Shown here in pieces: positions 1 through 12,790 of a stretch of DNA of 64,000 nt (within the stretch, counting starts at the first letter, position 1; each line of letters begins with the position of its first letter). The translations under genes and the position numbers were made by a program. The DNA comes from Coriaria nepalensis (taxonomy: Eukaryota; Streptophyta; Magnoliopsida; Cucurbitales; Coriariaceae). The DNA is taken from positions 10,994,220-11,058,219 of the forward strand of contig CP114483.1 in the NCBI GenBank assembly GCA_027186245.1, written 5' to 3'. The notes under the pieces are model-generated. The model was not told the DNA's origin. It searched no databases and worked only from the letters and a program-made list of their open reading frames with translations.

Positions 1-7
1 AGCACGT

Positions 8-149
8 CGAACCAATTCTATGTTTGCATTTAAAACACGACTTTCATGCATAACTTGCAAATGATCTATTGAAGAAAACAATGCATTTTTTTAGCCTTAA
101 AGTCGTATTATTGCGTCTCTTTTAGTCATTAAATCATTCAAAATCACTT
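8..149 (+). repeat. Monomer A (first copy, type example)
   Basis: This 142-bp monomer begins at cgaaccaattctatg and ends just before the A/B junction. Diagnostic features are tttgcatttaaaacacg, the core cataacttgcaaatgatc, gaagaaaac instead of the gaagacaac of C, and a run of about seven T before agcc. It then has aaagtcgtattattgcgtc and tcattcaaaatcac. Variants along the window include tttagaacacg (first near 16012, common to the right end), a tttgcctttaaaacac(a/g)ac form (12.2-18.2 kb, 29.6, 33.8 and 37.2 kb), and T runs of 6 to 8. Confidence 0.93.
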
Positions 150-157
150 CGTACGAA
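148..157. other. Perfect 10-bp palindrome at the A/B junction (first copy)
   Basis: The sequence ttcgtacgaa is its own reverse complement and sits exactly across the A/B boundary. It recurs about once per 421 bp in the many trimers that keep cgtacg. Others carry cgaacg, cgtatg, cgtacc or cgtaca, which weaken the dyad. Each monomer start has a related CpG-containing motif (tcgaacc in A, ccgaacg in C). It could be a protein-binding dyad, a CpG methylation cluster or simply the ancestral monomer boundary; nothing in the sequence decides between these. Confidence 0.6.
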
Positions 158-285
158 ATTCGCAGTTTAAACATGACTTTCGTGCATAACCTGCCGTTGA
201 TCAATTCAAGGCAACAACGCATTTGTTTAGCCTTAAAATCATTTCATTGAGTCTCTTGTAGTCATGAAATCATTCTAAATTAATC
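150..285 (+). repeat. Monomer B (first copy, type example)
   Basis: This 136-bp monomer begins at cgtacgaaattcgc and ends before ccgaacgaattc. Diagnostic features are gcagtttaaacatg or gcactttaaacatg, ctttcgtgcataac, the core ccgttgatcgattcaagg, caacaacgcatttg, and gagtctcttgtagtcatg. It is the shortest and most CpG-rich of the three. It aligns with A and C through cataacttg, the gcattt block and tttagccttaaaa, so the three monomers share an ancestor. A variant with an A-like core (B') is described separately. Confidence 0.93.
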
Positions 286-428
286 CGAACGAATTCTATT
301 TTCGCCCTTCAAACATGATTTTCTTACATAACTTGCAATTAATCTATTGAAGACAACAATGCATTCCTTTAGCCTTAAAAAGCATGTCATTTAGTCTTTT
401 CATGTCATTAAATTGTTTGAAAGCACGT
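286..428 (+). repeat. Monomer C (first copy, type example)
   Basis: This 143-bp monomer begins at cgaacgaattctattttcgc and ends at agcacgt, just before the next A. Diagnostic features are cccttcaaacatgattttc, ttacataacttgcaattaatc, gaagacaacaatgcattcc, aaaaagcatgtcatt and gtcttttcatgtcatt. Its gaattc is an EcoRI site in most copies, and A and B normally lack one. Some copies have lost it (aacaaattct, for example near 20209 and 24404; gaactaattct near 19790). Confidence 0.93.
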
Positions 429-3400
429 CGAACCAATTCTATGTTTGCATTTAAAACACGACTTTCATGCATAACTTTCAAATGATCTATTGAAGAAAAC
501 TATGCATTTTTTTAGCCTTAAAGTCGTATTATTGCGTCTCTTTTAGTCATTAAATCATTCAAAATCACTTCGTACGAAATTCGCACTTTAAACATGACTT
601 TCATGCATAACTTGCCGTTGATCGATTCAAGGCAACAACGCATTCGTTTAGCCTTAAAATCATTTCATTGAGTCTCTTGTAGTGATGAAATCATTCTAAA
701 TTAATCCGAACGAATTCTATTTTCGCCCTTCAAACATGATTTTCTTACATAACTTGCAATTAATCTATTGAAGACAACAATGCATTCCTTTAGCCCTAAA
801 AAGCATGTCATTCAGTCTTTTCATGCCATTAAATTGTTTGAAAGCCCGTCGAACCAATTCTATGTTTGCATTTAAAACATGACTTTCATGCATAACTTGC
901 AAATGATCTATTGAAGAAAACTATGCATTTTTTTAGCCATAAAGTCATATTATTGCGTCTCTTTTAGTCATTAAATCATTCAAAATCACTTCGTATGAAA
1001 TTCGCACTTTAAACATGACTTTCGTGCATAACTTGCCGTTGATCGATTCAAGGCAACAACGCATTGGTTTAGCCTTAAAATCATTTCATTGAGTCTCTTG
1101 TAGTCATGAAATCATTCTAAATTAATCCGAACGAATTCTATTTTCGCCCTTCAAACATGATTTTCTTACATAACTTGCAATTAATCTATTGAAGACAACA
1201 ATGCATTCCTTTAGCCTTAAAAAGCATGTCATTTAGTCTTTTGATGTCATTAAATTGTTTGAAAGCACGTCGAACCAATTCTATGTTTGCATTTAAAACA
1301 CGACTTTCATGCATAACTTGCAAATGATCTATTGAAGAAAACTATGCATTTTTTAGCCTTAAAGTCGTATTATTGCGTCTCTTTTAGTCATTAAATCATT
1401 CAAAATCACTTCGTACGAAATTCGCAGTTTAAACATGACTTTCGTGCATAACTTGCCGTTGATCGATTCAAGGCAACAATGCATTTGTTTAGCCTTAAAA
1501 TCATGTCATTGAGTCTCTTATAGTCTTGAAGTCATTCTAAATTAATCCGAACGAATTCTATTTTCGCCCTTCAAACATGATTTTCTTACATAACTTGCAA
1601 TTAATCTATTGAAGACAACAATGCATTCCTTTAGCCTTAAAAAGCATGTCATTTAGTCTTTTCATGTCATTAAATTGTTTGAAAGCACGTCGAACCAATT
1701 CTATGTTTGCATTTAAAACACGACTTTCATGCATAACCTGCAAATGATCTATTGAAGAAAACTATGCATTTTTTTAGCCTTAAAGTCGTATTATTGCGTC
1801 TCTTTTAGTCATTAAATCATTCAAAATCACTTCGTACGAAATTCGCAGTTTAAACATGACTTTCGTGCATAACCTGCCGTTGATCAATTCAAGGCAACAA
1901 CGCATTTGTTTAGCCTTAAAATCATTTCATTGAGTCTCTTGTAGTCATGAAATCATTCTAAATTAATCCGAACGAATTCTATTTTCGCCCTTCAAACATG
2001 ATTTTCTTACATAACTTGCAATTAATCTATTGAAGACAACAATGCATTCCTTTAGCCTTAAAAAGCATGTCATTTAGTCTTTTCATGTCATTAAATTGTT
2101 TGAAAGCACGTCGAACCAATTCTATGTTTGCATTTAAAACACGACTTTCATGCATAACTTTCAAATGATCTATTGAAGAAAACTATGCATTTTTTTAGCC
2201 TTAAAGTCGTATTATTGCGTCTCTTTTAGTCATTAAATCATTCAAAATCACTTCGTACGAAATTCGCACTTTAAACATGACTTTCATGCATAACTTGCCG
2301 TTGATCGATTCAAGGCAACAACGCATTCATTTAGCCTTAAAATTATTTCATTGAGTCTCTTGTAGTGATGAAATCATTCTAAATTAATCCGAACGAATTC
2401 TATTTTCGCCCTTCAAACATGATTTTCTTACATAACTTGCAATTAATCTATTGAAGACAACAATGCATTCCTTTAGCCCTAAAAAGCATGTCATTCAGTC
2501 TTTTCATGCCATTAAATTGTTTGAAAGCACGTCGAACCAATTCTATGTTTGCATTTAAAACATGACTTTCATGCATAACTTGCAAATGATCTATTGAAGA
2601 AAACTATGCATTTTTTTAGCCTTAAAGTCGTATTATTGCGTCTCCTTTAGTCATTAAATCATTCAAAATCACTACGTACGAAATTCGCAGTTTAAACATG
2701 ACTTTCGTCCATAACTTGCCGTTTATCGATTCAAGGCAACAACGCATTCGTTTAGCCTTAAAATCATTTCATTGAGTCTCTTGTAGTGATGAAATCATTC
2801 TAAATTAATCCGAACGAATTCTATTTTCGCCCTTCAAACATGATTTTCTTACATAACTTGCAATTAATCTATTGAAGACAACAATGCATTCCTTTAGCCC
2901 TAAAAAGCATGTCATTCAGTCTTTTCATGTCATTAAATTATTTAGAAGCACGTCGAACCAATTCTATGTTTGCATTTAAAACACAACTTTCATGCATAAC
3001 TTGGAAATGATCTATTGAAGAAAACTATGCATTTTTTTAGCCTTAAAGTCGTATTATTGCGTCTCTTTTAGTCATTAAATCATTCAAAATCACTTCGTAC
3101 GAAATTCGCAGTTTAAACATGACTTTCGTGCATAACTTGCCGTTAATCGATTCAAGGCAACAACGCATTTGTTTAGCCTAAAAATCATTTCATTGAGTCT
3201 CTTGTAGTCATGAAATCATTCTAAATTAAGCCGAACGAATTCTATTTTCGCCCTTCAAACATGATTATCTTACATAACTTGCAATTAATCTATTGAAGAC
3301 AACAATGCATTCCTTTAGCCTTAAAAAGCATGTCATTCAGTCTCTTCATGTCATTAAAAATTTTTGAAAGCACGTCGAACCAATTCTATGTTTGCATTTA

Positions 3401-3849
3401 AAACACGACTTTCATGCATTACTTGCAAATGATCTATTGAAGAAAACTATGTATTTTTTTAGCCTTAAAGTCGTATTATTGCGTCTCTTTTAGTCATTAA
3501 ATCAATCAAAATCACTTCGTATGAAATTCGCAGTTTAAACATGACTTTCATGCATAACTTGCCGTTGATCGATTCAAGGCAACAACGCATTTGTTTAGCC
3601 TTAAAATCATTTCATTGAGTCTCTTGTAGTCATGAAATCATTCTAAATTAATCCGAACGAATTCTATTTTCGCCCTTCAAACATGATTTTCTTACATAAC
3701 TTGCAATTAATCTATTGAAGACAACAATGCATTCCATTAGCCTTAAAAAGCATGTCATTCAGTCTTTTCATGCCATTAAATTGTTTGAAAGCACATCGAA
3801 CCAATTCTATGTTTGCATTTAAAACACGACTTTCATGCATAACTTGCAA

Positions 3850-6493
3850 ATGATCTATTGAAGAAAACTATGCATTTTTTTAGCCTTAAAGTCGTATTAT
3901 TGCGTCTCTTTTAGTCATTAAATCATTCAAAATCACTTCGTATGAAATTCGCACTTTAAACATGACTTTCGTGCATAACTTGCCGTTGATCGATTCAAGG
4001 CAACAATGCATTTGTTTAGCCTTAAAATCATGTCATTGAGTCTCTTGTAGTCATGAAATCATTCTAAATTAATCCGAACGAATTCTATTTTCGCCTTCAA
4101 ACATGATTTTCTTACATAACTTGCAATTAATCTATTGAAGACAACAATGCATTTCTTTAGCCTTAAAAAGCATGTCATTCAGTCTCTTCATGTCATTAAA
4201 TTGTTTGGAAGCACGTCGAACCAATTCTATGTTTGCATTTAAAACACGACTTTCACGCATAACTTGCAAATGATCTATTGAGGAAAACTATGCATTTTTT
4301 TAGCCTTAAAGTCGTATTATTGCGTCTCTTTTAGTCATTAAATCATTCAAAATCACTTCGTATGAAATTCGCAGTTTAAACATGACTTTCGTGCATAACC
4401 TGCCGTTGATCAATTCAAGGCAACAACGCATTTGTTTAGCCTTAAAATCATTTCACTGAGTCTCTTGTAGTCATGAAATCATTCTAAATTAATCCGAACG
4501 AATTCTATTTTCGCCCTTCAAACATGATTTTCTTACATAACTTGCAATTAATCTATTGAAGACAACAATGCATTCCTTTAGCCTTAAAAAGCATGTCATT
4601 CAGTCTTTTCATGTCATTAAATTGTTTGGAAGCACGTCGAACCTATTCTATGTTTGCATTTAAAACACGACTTTCATGCATAACTTGCAAATGATCTATT
4701 GAAGAAAACTATACATTTTTTTAGCCTTAAAGTCGTATTATTGCGTCTCTTTTAGTCATTAAATCATTCAAAATCACTTCGTACGAAATTCGCAGTTTAA
4801 ACATGACTTTCACGCATAACTTGCCGTTGATCGATTCAAGGCAACAACGCATTTGTTTAGCCTTAAAATCATTTCATTGAGTCCCTTGTTGTCATGAAAT
4901 CATTCTAAATTAATCCGAACGAATTCTATTTTCGCCCTTCAAACATGATTTTCTTACATAACTTGCAATTAATCTATTGAAGACAACAATGCATTCCTTT
5001 AGCCTTAAAAAGCATGTCATTCAGTCTTTTCATGTCATTAAATTGTTTGGAAGCACGTCGAACCTATTCTATGTTTGCATTTAAAACACGACTTTCATGC
5101 ATAACTTGCAAATGATCTATTGAAGAAAACTATACATTTTTTTAGCCTTAAAGTCGTATTATTGCGTCTCTTTTAGTCATTAAATCATTCAAAATCACTT
5201 CGTACGAAATTCGCAGTTTAAACATGACTTTCGTGCATAACTTGCCGTTGATCGATTCAAGGCAACAACGCATTCGTTTAGCCTTAAAATCATTTCATTG
5301 AGTCTCTTGTAGTGATGAAATCATTCTAAATTAATCCGAACGAATTCTATTTTCGCCCTTCAAACATGATTTTCTTACATAACTTGCAATTAATCTATTG
5401 AGGACAACAATGCATTCCTTTAGCCCTAAAAAGCATGTCATTCAGTCTTTTCATGCCATTAAATTGTTTGAAAGCACGTCGAACCAATTCTATGTTTGCA
5501 TTTAAAACATGACTTTCATGCATAACTTGCAAATGATCTATTGAAGAAAACTATGCATTTTTTTAGCCTTAAAGTCGTATTATTGCGTCTCTTTTAGTCA
5601 TTAAATCATTTAAAATCACTTCGTATGAAATTCGCACTTTAAACATGACTTTCGTGCATAACTTGCCGTTGATCGATTCAAGGCAACAATGCATTTGTTT
5701 AGCCTTAAAATCATGTCATTGAGTCTCTTGTAGTCATGAAATCATTCTAAATTAATCCGAACGAATTCTATTTTCGCCTTCAAACATGATTTTCTTACAT
5801 AACTTGCAATTAATCTATTGAAGACAACAATGCATTTCTTTAGCCTTAAAAAGCATGTCATTCAGTCTCTTCATGTCATTAAATTGTTTGGAAGCACGTC
5901 GAACCAATTCTATGTTTGCATTTAAAACACGACTTTCATGCATAACTTGCAAATGATCTATTGAGGAAAACTATGCATTTTTTTAGCCTTCAAGTCGTAT
6001 TATTGCGTCTCTTTTAGTCATTAAATCATTCAAAATCACTTCGTATGAAATTCGCAGTTTAAACATGACTTTCGTGCATAACCTGCCGTTGATCAATTCA
6101 AGGCAACAACGCATTTGTTTAGCCTTAAAATCATTTCACTGAGTCTCTTGTAGTCATGAAATCATTCTAAATTAATCCGAACGAATTCTATTTTCGCCCT
6201 TCAAACATGATTTTCTTACATAACTTGCAATTAATCTATTGAAGACAACAATGCATTCCTTTAGCCTTAAAAAGCATGTCATTCAGTCTTTTCATGTCAT
6301 TAAATTGTTTGGAAGCACGTCGAACCTATTCTATGTTTGCATTTAAAACACGACTTTCATGCATAACTTGCAAATGATCTATTGAAGAAAACTATACATT
6401 TTTTTAGCCTTAAAGTCGTATTATTGCGTCTCTTTTAGTCATTAAATCATTCAAAATCACTTCGTACGAAATTCGCAGTTTAAACATGACTTT
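3850..6493. repeat. Second four-trimer (1683-bp) duplication
   Basis: About 3850-4810 matches about 5533-6493 at an offset of 1683 bp. Shared rare markers are the one-base-short tcgccttcaa (4091 and 5774), the attgaggaaaac form of A (aggaaaacta at 4281 and 5964) and acctattcta (4641 and 6324). The trimer at 5052 also carries acctattcta (5062), one trimer from 4641, so a single-trimer duplication is nested inside. Confidence 0.75.
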
Positions 6494-8389
6494 CATGCAT
6501 AACTAGTCGTTGATCGATTCAAGGCAACAACGCATTTGTTTAGCCTTAAAATCATTTCATTGAGTCTCTTGTAGTCATGAAATCATTCTAAATTAATCCG
6601 GACGAATTCTATTTTCGCCCTTCAAACATGATTTTCTTACATAACTTGCAATTAATCTATTGAAGACGACAATGCATTCCTTTAGCCCTAAAAAGCATGT
6701 CATTCAGTCGTTTCATGTCATTAAATTGTTTGAAAGCACGTCGAACCAATTCTATGTTTGCATTTAAAACACGACTTTCATGCATAACTTGCAAATGATC
6801 TATTGAAGAAAACTGTGCATTTTTTAGCCTTAAAGTCGTATTATTGCGTCTCTTTTAGTCATTAAATCATTCAAAATCACTTCGTATGAAATTCGCAGTT
6901 TAAACATGACTTTCGTGCATAACTTGCCGTTGATCGATTCAAGGCAACAACGCATTTGTTTAGCCTTAAAATCATTTCATTGAGTCTCTTGTAGTCATGA
7001 AATCATTCTAAATTAATCAGAATGAATTCTATTTTCGCCCTTCAAACATGATTTTCTTGCATAACTTGCAATTAATCTATTGAAGACAACAATGCATTCC
7101 TTTAGCCTTAAAAAGCATGTCATTCAGTCTTTTCATGTCATTAAATTCTTTGAAAGCACATCGAACCAATTCTATGTTCGCATTTAAAACACGACTTTCA
7201 TGCATAACTTGCAAATGATATATTGAAGAAAACTATGCATTTTTTTAGCCTTAAAGTCGTATTATTGCGTCTCTTTTAGTCATTAAATCATTCAAAATCA
7301 CTTCGTACGAAATTCGCACTTTAAACATGACTTTCGTGCATAACTTGCTGTTGATCGATTCAAGGCAACAACGCATTTGTTTAGCCTTAAAATCATGTCA
7401 TTGAGTCTTTTGTAGTCATGAAATCATTCTAAATTAATCCGAACGAATTCTATTTTCGCCCTTCAAACATGATTTTCTTACATAACTGCAATTAATCTAT
7501 TGAAGACAACAATGCATTCCTTTAGCCTTAAAAAGCATGTCATTCAGTCTTTTCATGTCATTAAATTGTTTGAAAGCACGTCGAACCAATTCTATGTTCG
7601 CATTTAAAACACGACTTTCATGCATAACTTGCAAATGATATATTGAAGAAAACTATGCATTTTTTTAGCCTTAAAGTCGTATTATTGCGTCTCTTTTAGT
7701 CATTAAATCATTCAAAATCACTTCGTATGAAATTCGCAGTTTAAACATGACTTTCGTGCATAACTTGCCGTTGATCGATTCAAGGCAACAACGCATTTGT
7801 TTAGCCTTAAAATCATTTCATTGAGTCTCTTGTAGTCATGAAATCATTCTAAATTAATCAGAATGAATTCTATTTTCGCCCTTCAAACATGATTTTCTTG
7901 CATAACTTGCAATTAATCTATTGAAGACAACAATGCATTCCTTTAGCCTTAAAAAGCATGTCATTCAGTCTTTTCATGTCATTAAATTCTTTGAAAGCAC
8001 GTCGAACCAATTCTATGTTCGCATTTAAAACACGACTTTCATGCATAACTTGCAAATGATATATTGAAGAAAACTATGCATTTTTTTAGCCTTAAAGTCG
8101 TATTATTGCGTCTCTTTTAGTCATTAAATCATTCAAAATCACTTCGTATGAAATTCGCAGTTTAAACATGACTTTCGTGCATAACTTGCCGTTGATCGAT
8201 TCAAGGGAACAATGCATTTGTTTAGCCTTAAAATCATGTCATTGAGTCTCTTGTAGTCATGAAATCATTCTAAATTAATCCGAACGAATTCTATTTTCGC
8301 CCTTCAAACATGATTTTCTTACATAACTGCAATTAATCTATTGAAGACAACAATGCATTCCTTTAGCCTTAAAAAGCATGTCATTCAGT

Positions 8390-11358
8390 CTTTTCATATC
8401 ATTAAATTTTTTGGAAGCACGTCGAACCAATTCTATGTTTGCATTTAAAACACGACTTTCATGCATAACTTGCAAATGATCTATTGAAGAAAACTATGCA
8501 TTTTTTTAGCCTTAAAGTCGTATTATTGCGTCTGTTTTAGTCATTAAATCATTCAAAATCACTTCGTACAAAATTCGCACTTTAAACATGACTTTCGTGC
8601 ATAACTTGCCGTTGATCGATTCAAGGCAAGAACGCATTTGTTTAGCCTTAAAATCATGTCATTGAGTCTCTTGTAGTCATGAAATCATTCTAAATTAATC
8701 CGAACGAATTCTATTTTCGCCCTTCAGACATGATTTTCTTACACAACTTGCAATTAATCTATTGAAGACAACAATGCATTCCTTTAGCCTTAAAAAGCAT
8801 GTCATTCAGTGTTTTCATGTCATTAAATTGTTTTAAAGCACGTCGAACAATTTCTATGTTTGCATTTAAAACACGACTTTCATGCATAACTTGCAAATGA
8901 TCTATTGAAGAAAACTATGCATTTTTTTAGCCTTAAAGTCGTATTATTGTGTCTCTTTTAGTCATTAAATCATTCAAAATCACTTCGTACGAAATTCGCA
9001 CTTTAAACATGACTTTCGTGCATAACTTGCCGTTGATCGATTCAAGGCAACAACGCATTTGTTTAGCCTTAAAATCATGTCATTGAGTCTTTTGTAGTCA
9101 TGAAATCATTCTAAATTAATCCGAACGAATTCTATTTTCGCCCTTCAAACATGATTTTCTTACATAACTGCAATTTAATCTATTGAAGACAACAATGCAT
9201 TCCTTTAGCCTTAAAAAGCATGTCATTCAGTCTTTTCATGTCATTAAATTGTTTGAAAGCACGTCGAACCAATTCTATGTTCGCATTTAAAACACGACTT
9301 TCATGCATAACTTGCAAATGATATATTGAAGAAAACTATGCATTTTTTTAGCCTTAAAGTCGTATTATTGCGTCTCTTTTAGTCATTAAATCATTCAAAA
9401 TCACTTCGTATGAAATTCGCAGTTTAAACATGACTTTCGTGCATAACTTGCCGTTGATCGATTCAAGGCAACAATGCATTTGTTTAGCCTTAAAATCATG
9501 TCATTGAGTCTCTTGTAGTCATGAAATCATTCTAAATTAATCCGAACGAATTCTATTTTCGCCCTTCAAACATGATTTTCTTACATAACTTGCAATTAAT
9601 CTATTGAAGACAACAATGCATTCCTTTAGCCTTAAAAAGCATGTCATTCAGTCTTTTCATGTCATTAAATTGTTTGGAAGCACGTCGAACCAATTCTATG
9701 TTTGCATTTAAAACACGACTTTCATGCATAACTTGCAAATGATCTATTGAAGAAAACTATGCATTTTTTTAGCCTTAAAGTCGTATTATTGCGTCTGTTT
9801 TAGTCATTAAATCATTCAAAATCACTTCGTATGAAATTCGCAGTTTAAACATGACTTTCGTGCATAACTTGCCGTTGATCGATTCAAGGCAACAACGCAT
9901 TTGTTTAGCCTTAAAATCATTTCATTGAGTCTCTTGTAGTCATGAAATCATTCTAAATTAATCAGAATGAATTCTATTTTCGCCCTTCAAACATGATTTT
10001 CTTGCATAACTTGCAATTAATCTATTGAAGACAACAATGCATTCCTTTAGCCTTAAAAAGCATGTCATTCAGTCTTTTCATGTCATTAAATTCTTTGAAA
10101 GCACGTCGAACCAATTCTATGTTCGCATTTAAAACACGACTTTCATGCATAACTTGCAAATGATATATTGAAGAAAACTATGCATTTTTTTAGCCTTAAA
10201 GTCGTATTATTGCGTCTCTTTTAGTCATTAAATCATTCAAAATTACTTCGTACGAAATTCGCACTTTAAACATGACTTTCGTGCATAACTTGCTGTTGAT
10301 CGATTCAAGGCAACAACGCATTTGTTTAGCCTTAAAATCATGTCATTGAGTCTTTTGTAGTCATGAAATCATTCTAAATTAATCCGAACGAATTCTATTT
10401 TCGCCCTTCAAACATGATTTTCTTACATAACTGCAATTAATCTATTGAAGACAACAATGCATTCCTTTAGCCTTAAAAAGCATGTCATTCAGTCTTTTCA
10501 TATCATTAAATTTTTTGGAAGCACGTCGAACCAATTCTATGTTTGCATTTAAAACACGACTTTCATGCATAACTTGCAAATGATATATTGAAGAAAACTA
10601 TGCATTTTTTTAGCCTTAAAGTCGTATTATTGCGTCTCTTTTAGTCATTAAATCATTCAAAATCACTTCGTACGAAATTCGCACTTTAAACATGACTTTC
10701 GTGCATAACTTGCTGTTGATCGATTCAAGGCAACAACGCATTTGTTTAGCCTTAAAATCATGTCATTGAGTCTTTTGTAGTCATGAAATCATTCTAAATT
10801 AATCCGAACGAATTCTATTTTCGCCCTTCAAACATGATTTTCTTACATAACTGCAATTAATCTATTGAAGACAACAATGCATTCCTTTAGCCTTAAAAAG
10901 CATGTCATTCAGTCTTTTCATATCATTAAATTTTTTGGAAGCACGTCGAACCAATTCTATGTTTGCATTTAAAACACGACTTTCATGCATAACTTGCAAA
11001 TGATCTATTGAAGAAAACTATGCATTTTTTTAGCCTTAAAGTCGTATTATTGCGTCTGTTTTAGTCATTAAATCATTCAAAATCACTTCGTACGAAATTC
11101 GCACTTTAAACATGACTTTCGTGCATAACTTGCCGTTGATCGATTCAAGGCAAGAACGCATTTGTTTAGCCTTAAAATCATGTCATTGAGTCTCTTGTAG
11201 TCATGAAATCATTCTAAATTAATCCGAACGAATTCTATTTTCGCCCTTCAGACATGATTTTCTTACACAACTTGCAATTAATCTATTGAAGACAACAATG
11301 CATTCCTTTAGCCTTAAAAAGCATGTCATTCAGTGTTTTCATGTCATTAAATTGTTTG
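8390..11358. repeat. Six-trimer (2524-bp) offset duplication
   Basis: About 8390-8835 matches about 10914-11358 at 2524 bp. Both carry catatcattaaattttttgg, gcgtctgttttag, tcaaggcaag (8621 and 11145), cttcagacatg, cacaacttgc and cagtgttttcatg, a set of private variants found nowhere else together. Immediately before the second copy, trimers starting near 10099 and 10519 are nearly identical neighbours (ctgttgatc, gagtcttttg, acataactgc), a one-trimer duplication. Confidence 0.75.
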
Positions 11359-12770
11359 AAAGCACGTCGAACCAATTCTATGTTTGCATTTAAAACACGA
11401 CTTTCATGCATAACTTGCAAATGATCTATTGAAGAAAACTGTGCATTTTTTTAGCCTTAAAGTCGTATTATTGCGTGTCTTTTAGTCATTAAATCATTCA
11501 AAATCACTTCGTACGAAATTCGCAGTTTAAACATGACTTTCGTGCATAACTTGCCGTTGATCGATTCAAGGCAACAACGCATTTGTTTAGCCTTAAAATC
11601 ATGTCATTGAGTCTCTTGTAGTCATGAAATCATTCTAAATTAATCCCAACGAATTCTATTTTCGCCCTTCAAACGTGATTTTCTTACATAACTTGCAATT
11701 AATCTATTGAAGACAACAATGCATTCTTTTAGCCTTAAAAATCATGTCATTCAGTCTTTTCATGTCATTAAATTATTTGAAAGCACGTCAAACCAAGTCT
11801 ATGTTTGCATTTAAAACACGACTTTCATGCATAACTTGCAAATGATCTATTGAAGAAAACTGTGCATTTTTTTAGCCTTAAAGTCGTATTATTGCGTGTC
11901 TTTTAGTCATTAAATCATTCAAAATCACTTCGTACGAAATTCGCAGTTTAAACATGACTTTCGTGCATAACTTGCCGTTGATCGATTCAAGGCAACAACG
12001 CATTTGTTTAGCCTTAAAATCATTTCACTGAGTCTCTTGTAGTCATGAAATCATTCTAAATTAATCCGAACGAATTCTATTTTCGCCCTTCAAACATGAT
12101 TTTCTTACATAACTTGCAATTAATCTATTGAAGACAACAATGCATTCCTTTAGCCTTAAAAAGCATGTCATTCAGTCTTTTCATGTCATTAAATTGTTTG
12201 GAAGCACGTCGAACCAAATCTATGTTTGCCTTTAAAACACAACTTTCATGCATAACCTGCAAATGATCTATTGAAGAAAACTATGCATTTTTTTAGCCTT
12301 AAAGTCGTATTATTGCGTCTCTTTTAGTCATTAAATCATTCAAAATCACTTCGTACGAAATTCGCACTTTAAACTTGACTTTCGTGCATAACTTGCCGTT
12401 GATCGATTCAAGGCAACAACACATTTGTTTAGCCTTAAAATCATGTCATTGAGTCTCTTGTAGTCATGAAATCATTCTAAATTAATCCGAACGAATTCTA
12501 TTTTCACCCTTCAAACATGATTTTCTTACATAACTGCAATTAATCTATTGAAGACAACAATGCATTCCTTTAGCCTTAAAAAGCATGTCATTCAGTCTTT
12601 TCATGTCATTAAATTGTTTGGAAGCACATCGAACCAATTCTATTTTTGCATTTAAAACATGACTTTCATGCATAACTTGCAAATGATCTATTGAAGAAAA
12701 CTATGCATTTTTTTAGCCATAAAGTCGTATTATTGCCTCTCTTTTAGTCATTAAATAATTCAAAATCACT

Positions 12771-12790
12771 TCGTACGAAGTTTAAACATG
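12771..12790 (+). other. 7-bp deletion at the start of a B monomer
   Basis: The sequence reads tcgtacgaagtttaaacatg, whereas normal B copies read cgtacgaaattcgcagtttaaa. Seven bases (attcgca) are absent at about 12778/12779. This removes half of the ttcg-containing start of B and gives the unusually short 415-bp trimer. I saw it in only one trimer. Confidence 0.85.

Larger units (their letters stand above)
1..2628. repeat. Four-trimer (1683-bp) offset duplication
   Basis: Bases 1 to about 945 match about 1684-2628 at an offset of 1683 bp. They share the rare ataactttca variant (471 and 2154), the cctaaaaagc form of C and the aaaacatgac form of A. The match fades at the A monomer near 945, where tagccataaag differs from tagccttaaag. 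The trimers between them (945-1683) are independent variants. Confidence 0.75.
1..12622. repeat. Block I: homogeneous 421-bp trimers without a long HOR
   Basis: Thirty trimers start at 1, 422, 843 and so on up to 12202, and block II opens with the trimer at 12623. All B monomers here have the ccgttgatc (or ctgttgatc) core, and A keeps taaaacacg or taaaacatg. Variation is mostly single-base. Neighbouring trimers share rare variants at offsets of 1, 2, 4, 5 or 6 trimers, which indicates small local duplications rather than one regular higher-order unit. For example, the pair aatgaattct occurs at 7021, 7862 and 9966 (offsets 841 and 2104). Confidence 0.85.

Noticed and set aside
148..166. CENP-B box at the A/B junction
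   Set aside because: The TTCG and the central A fit the box pattern, but the required CGGG half is TTCG here. Six of nine core positions match, which is not enough in a repeat rich in TTCG.
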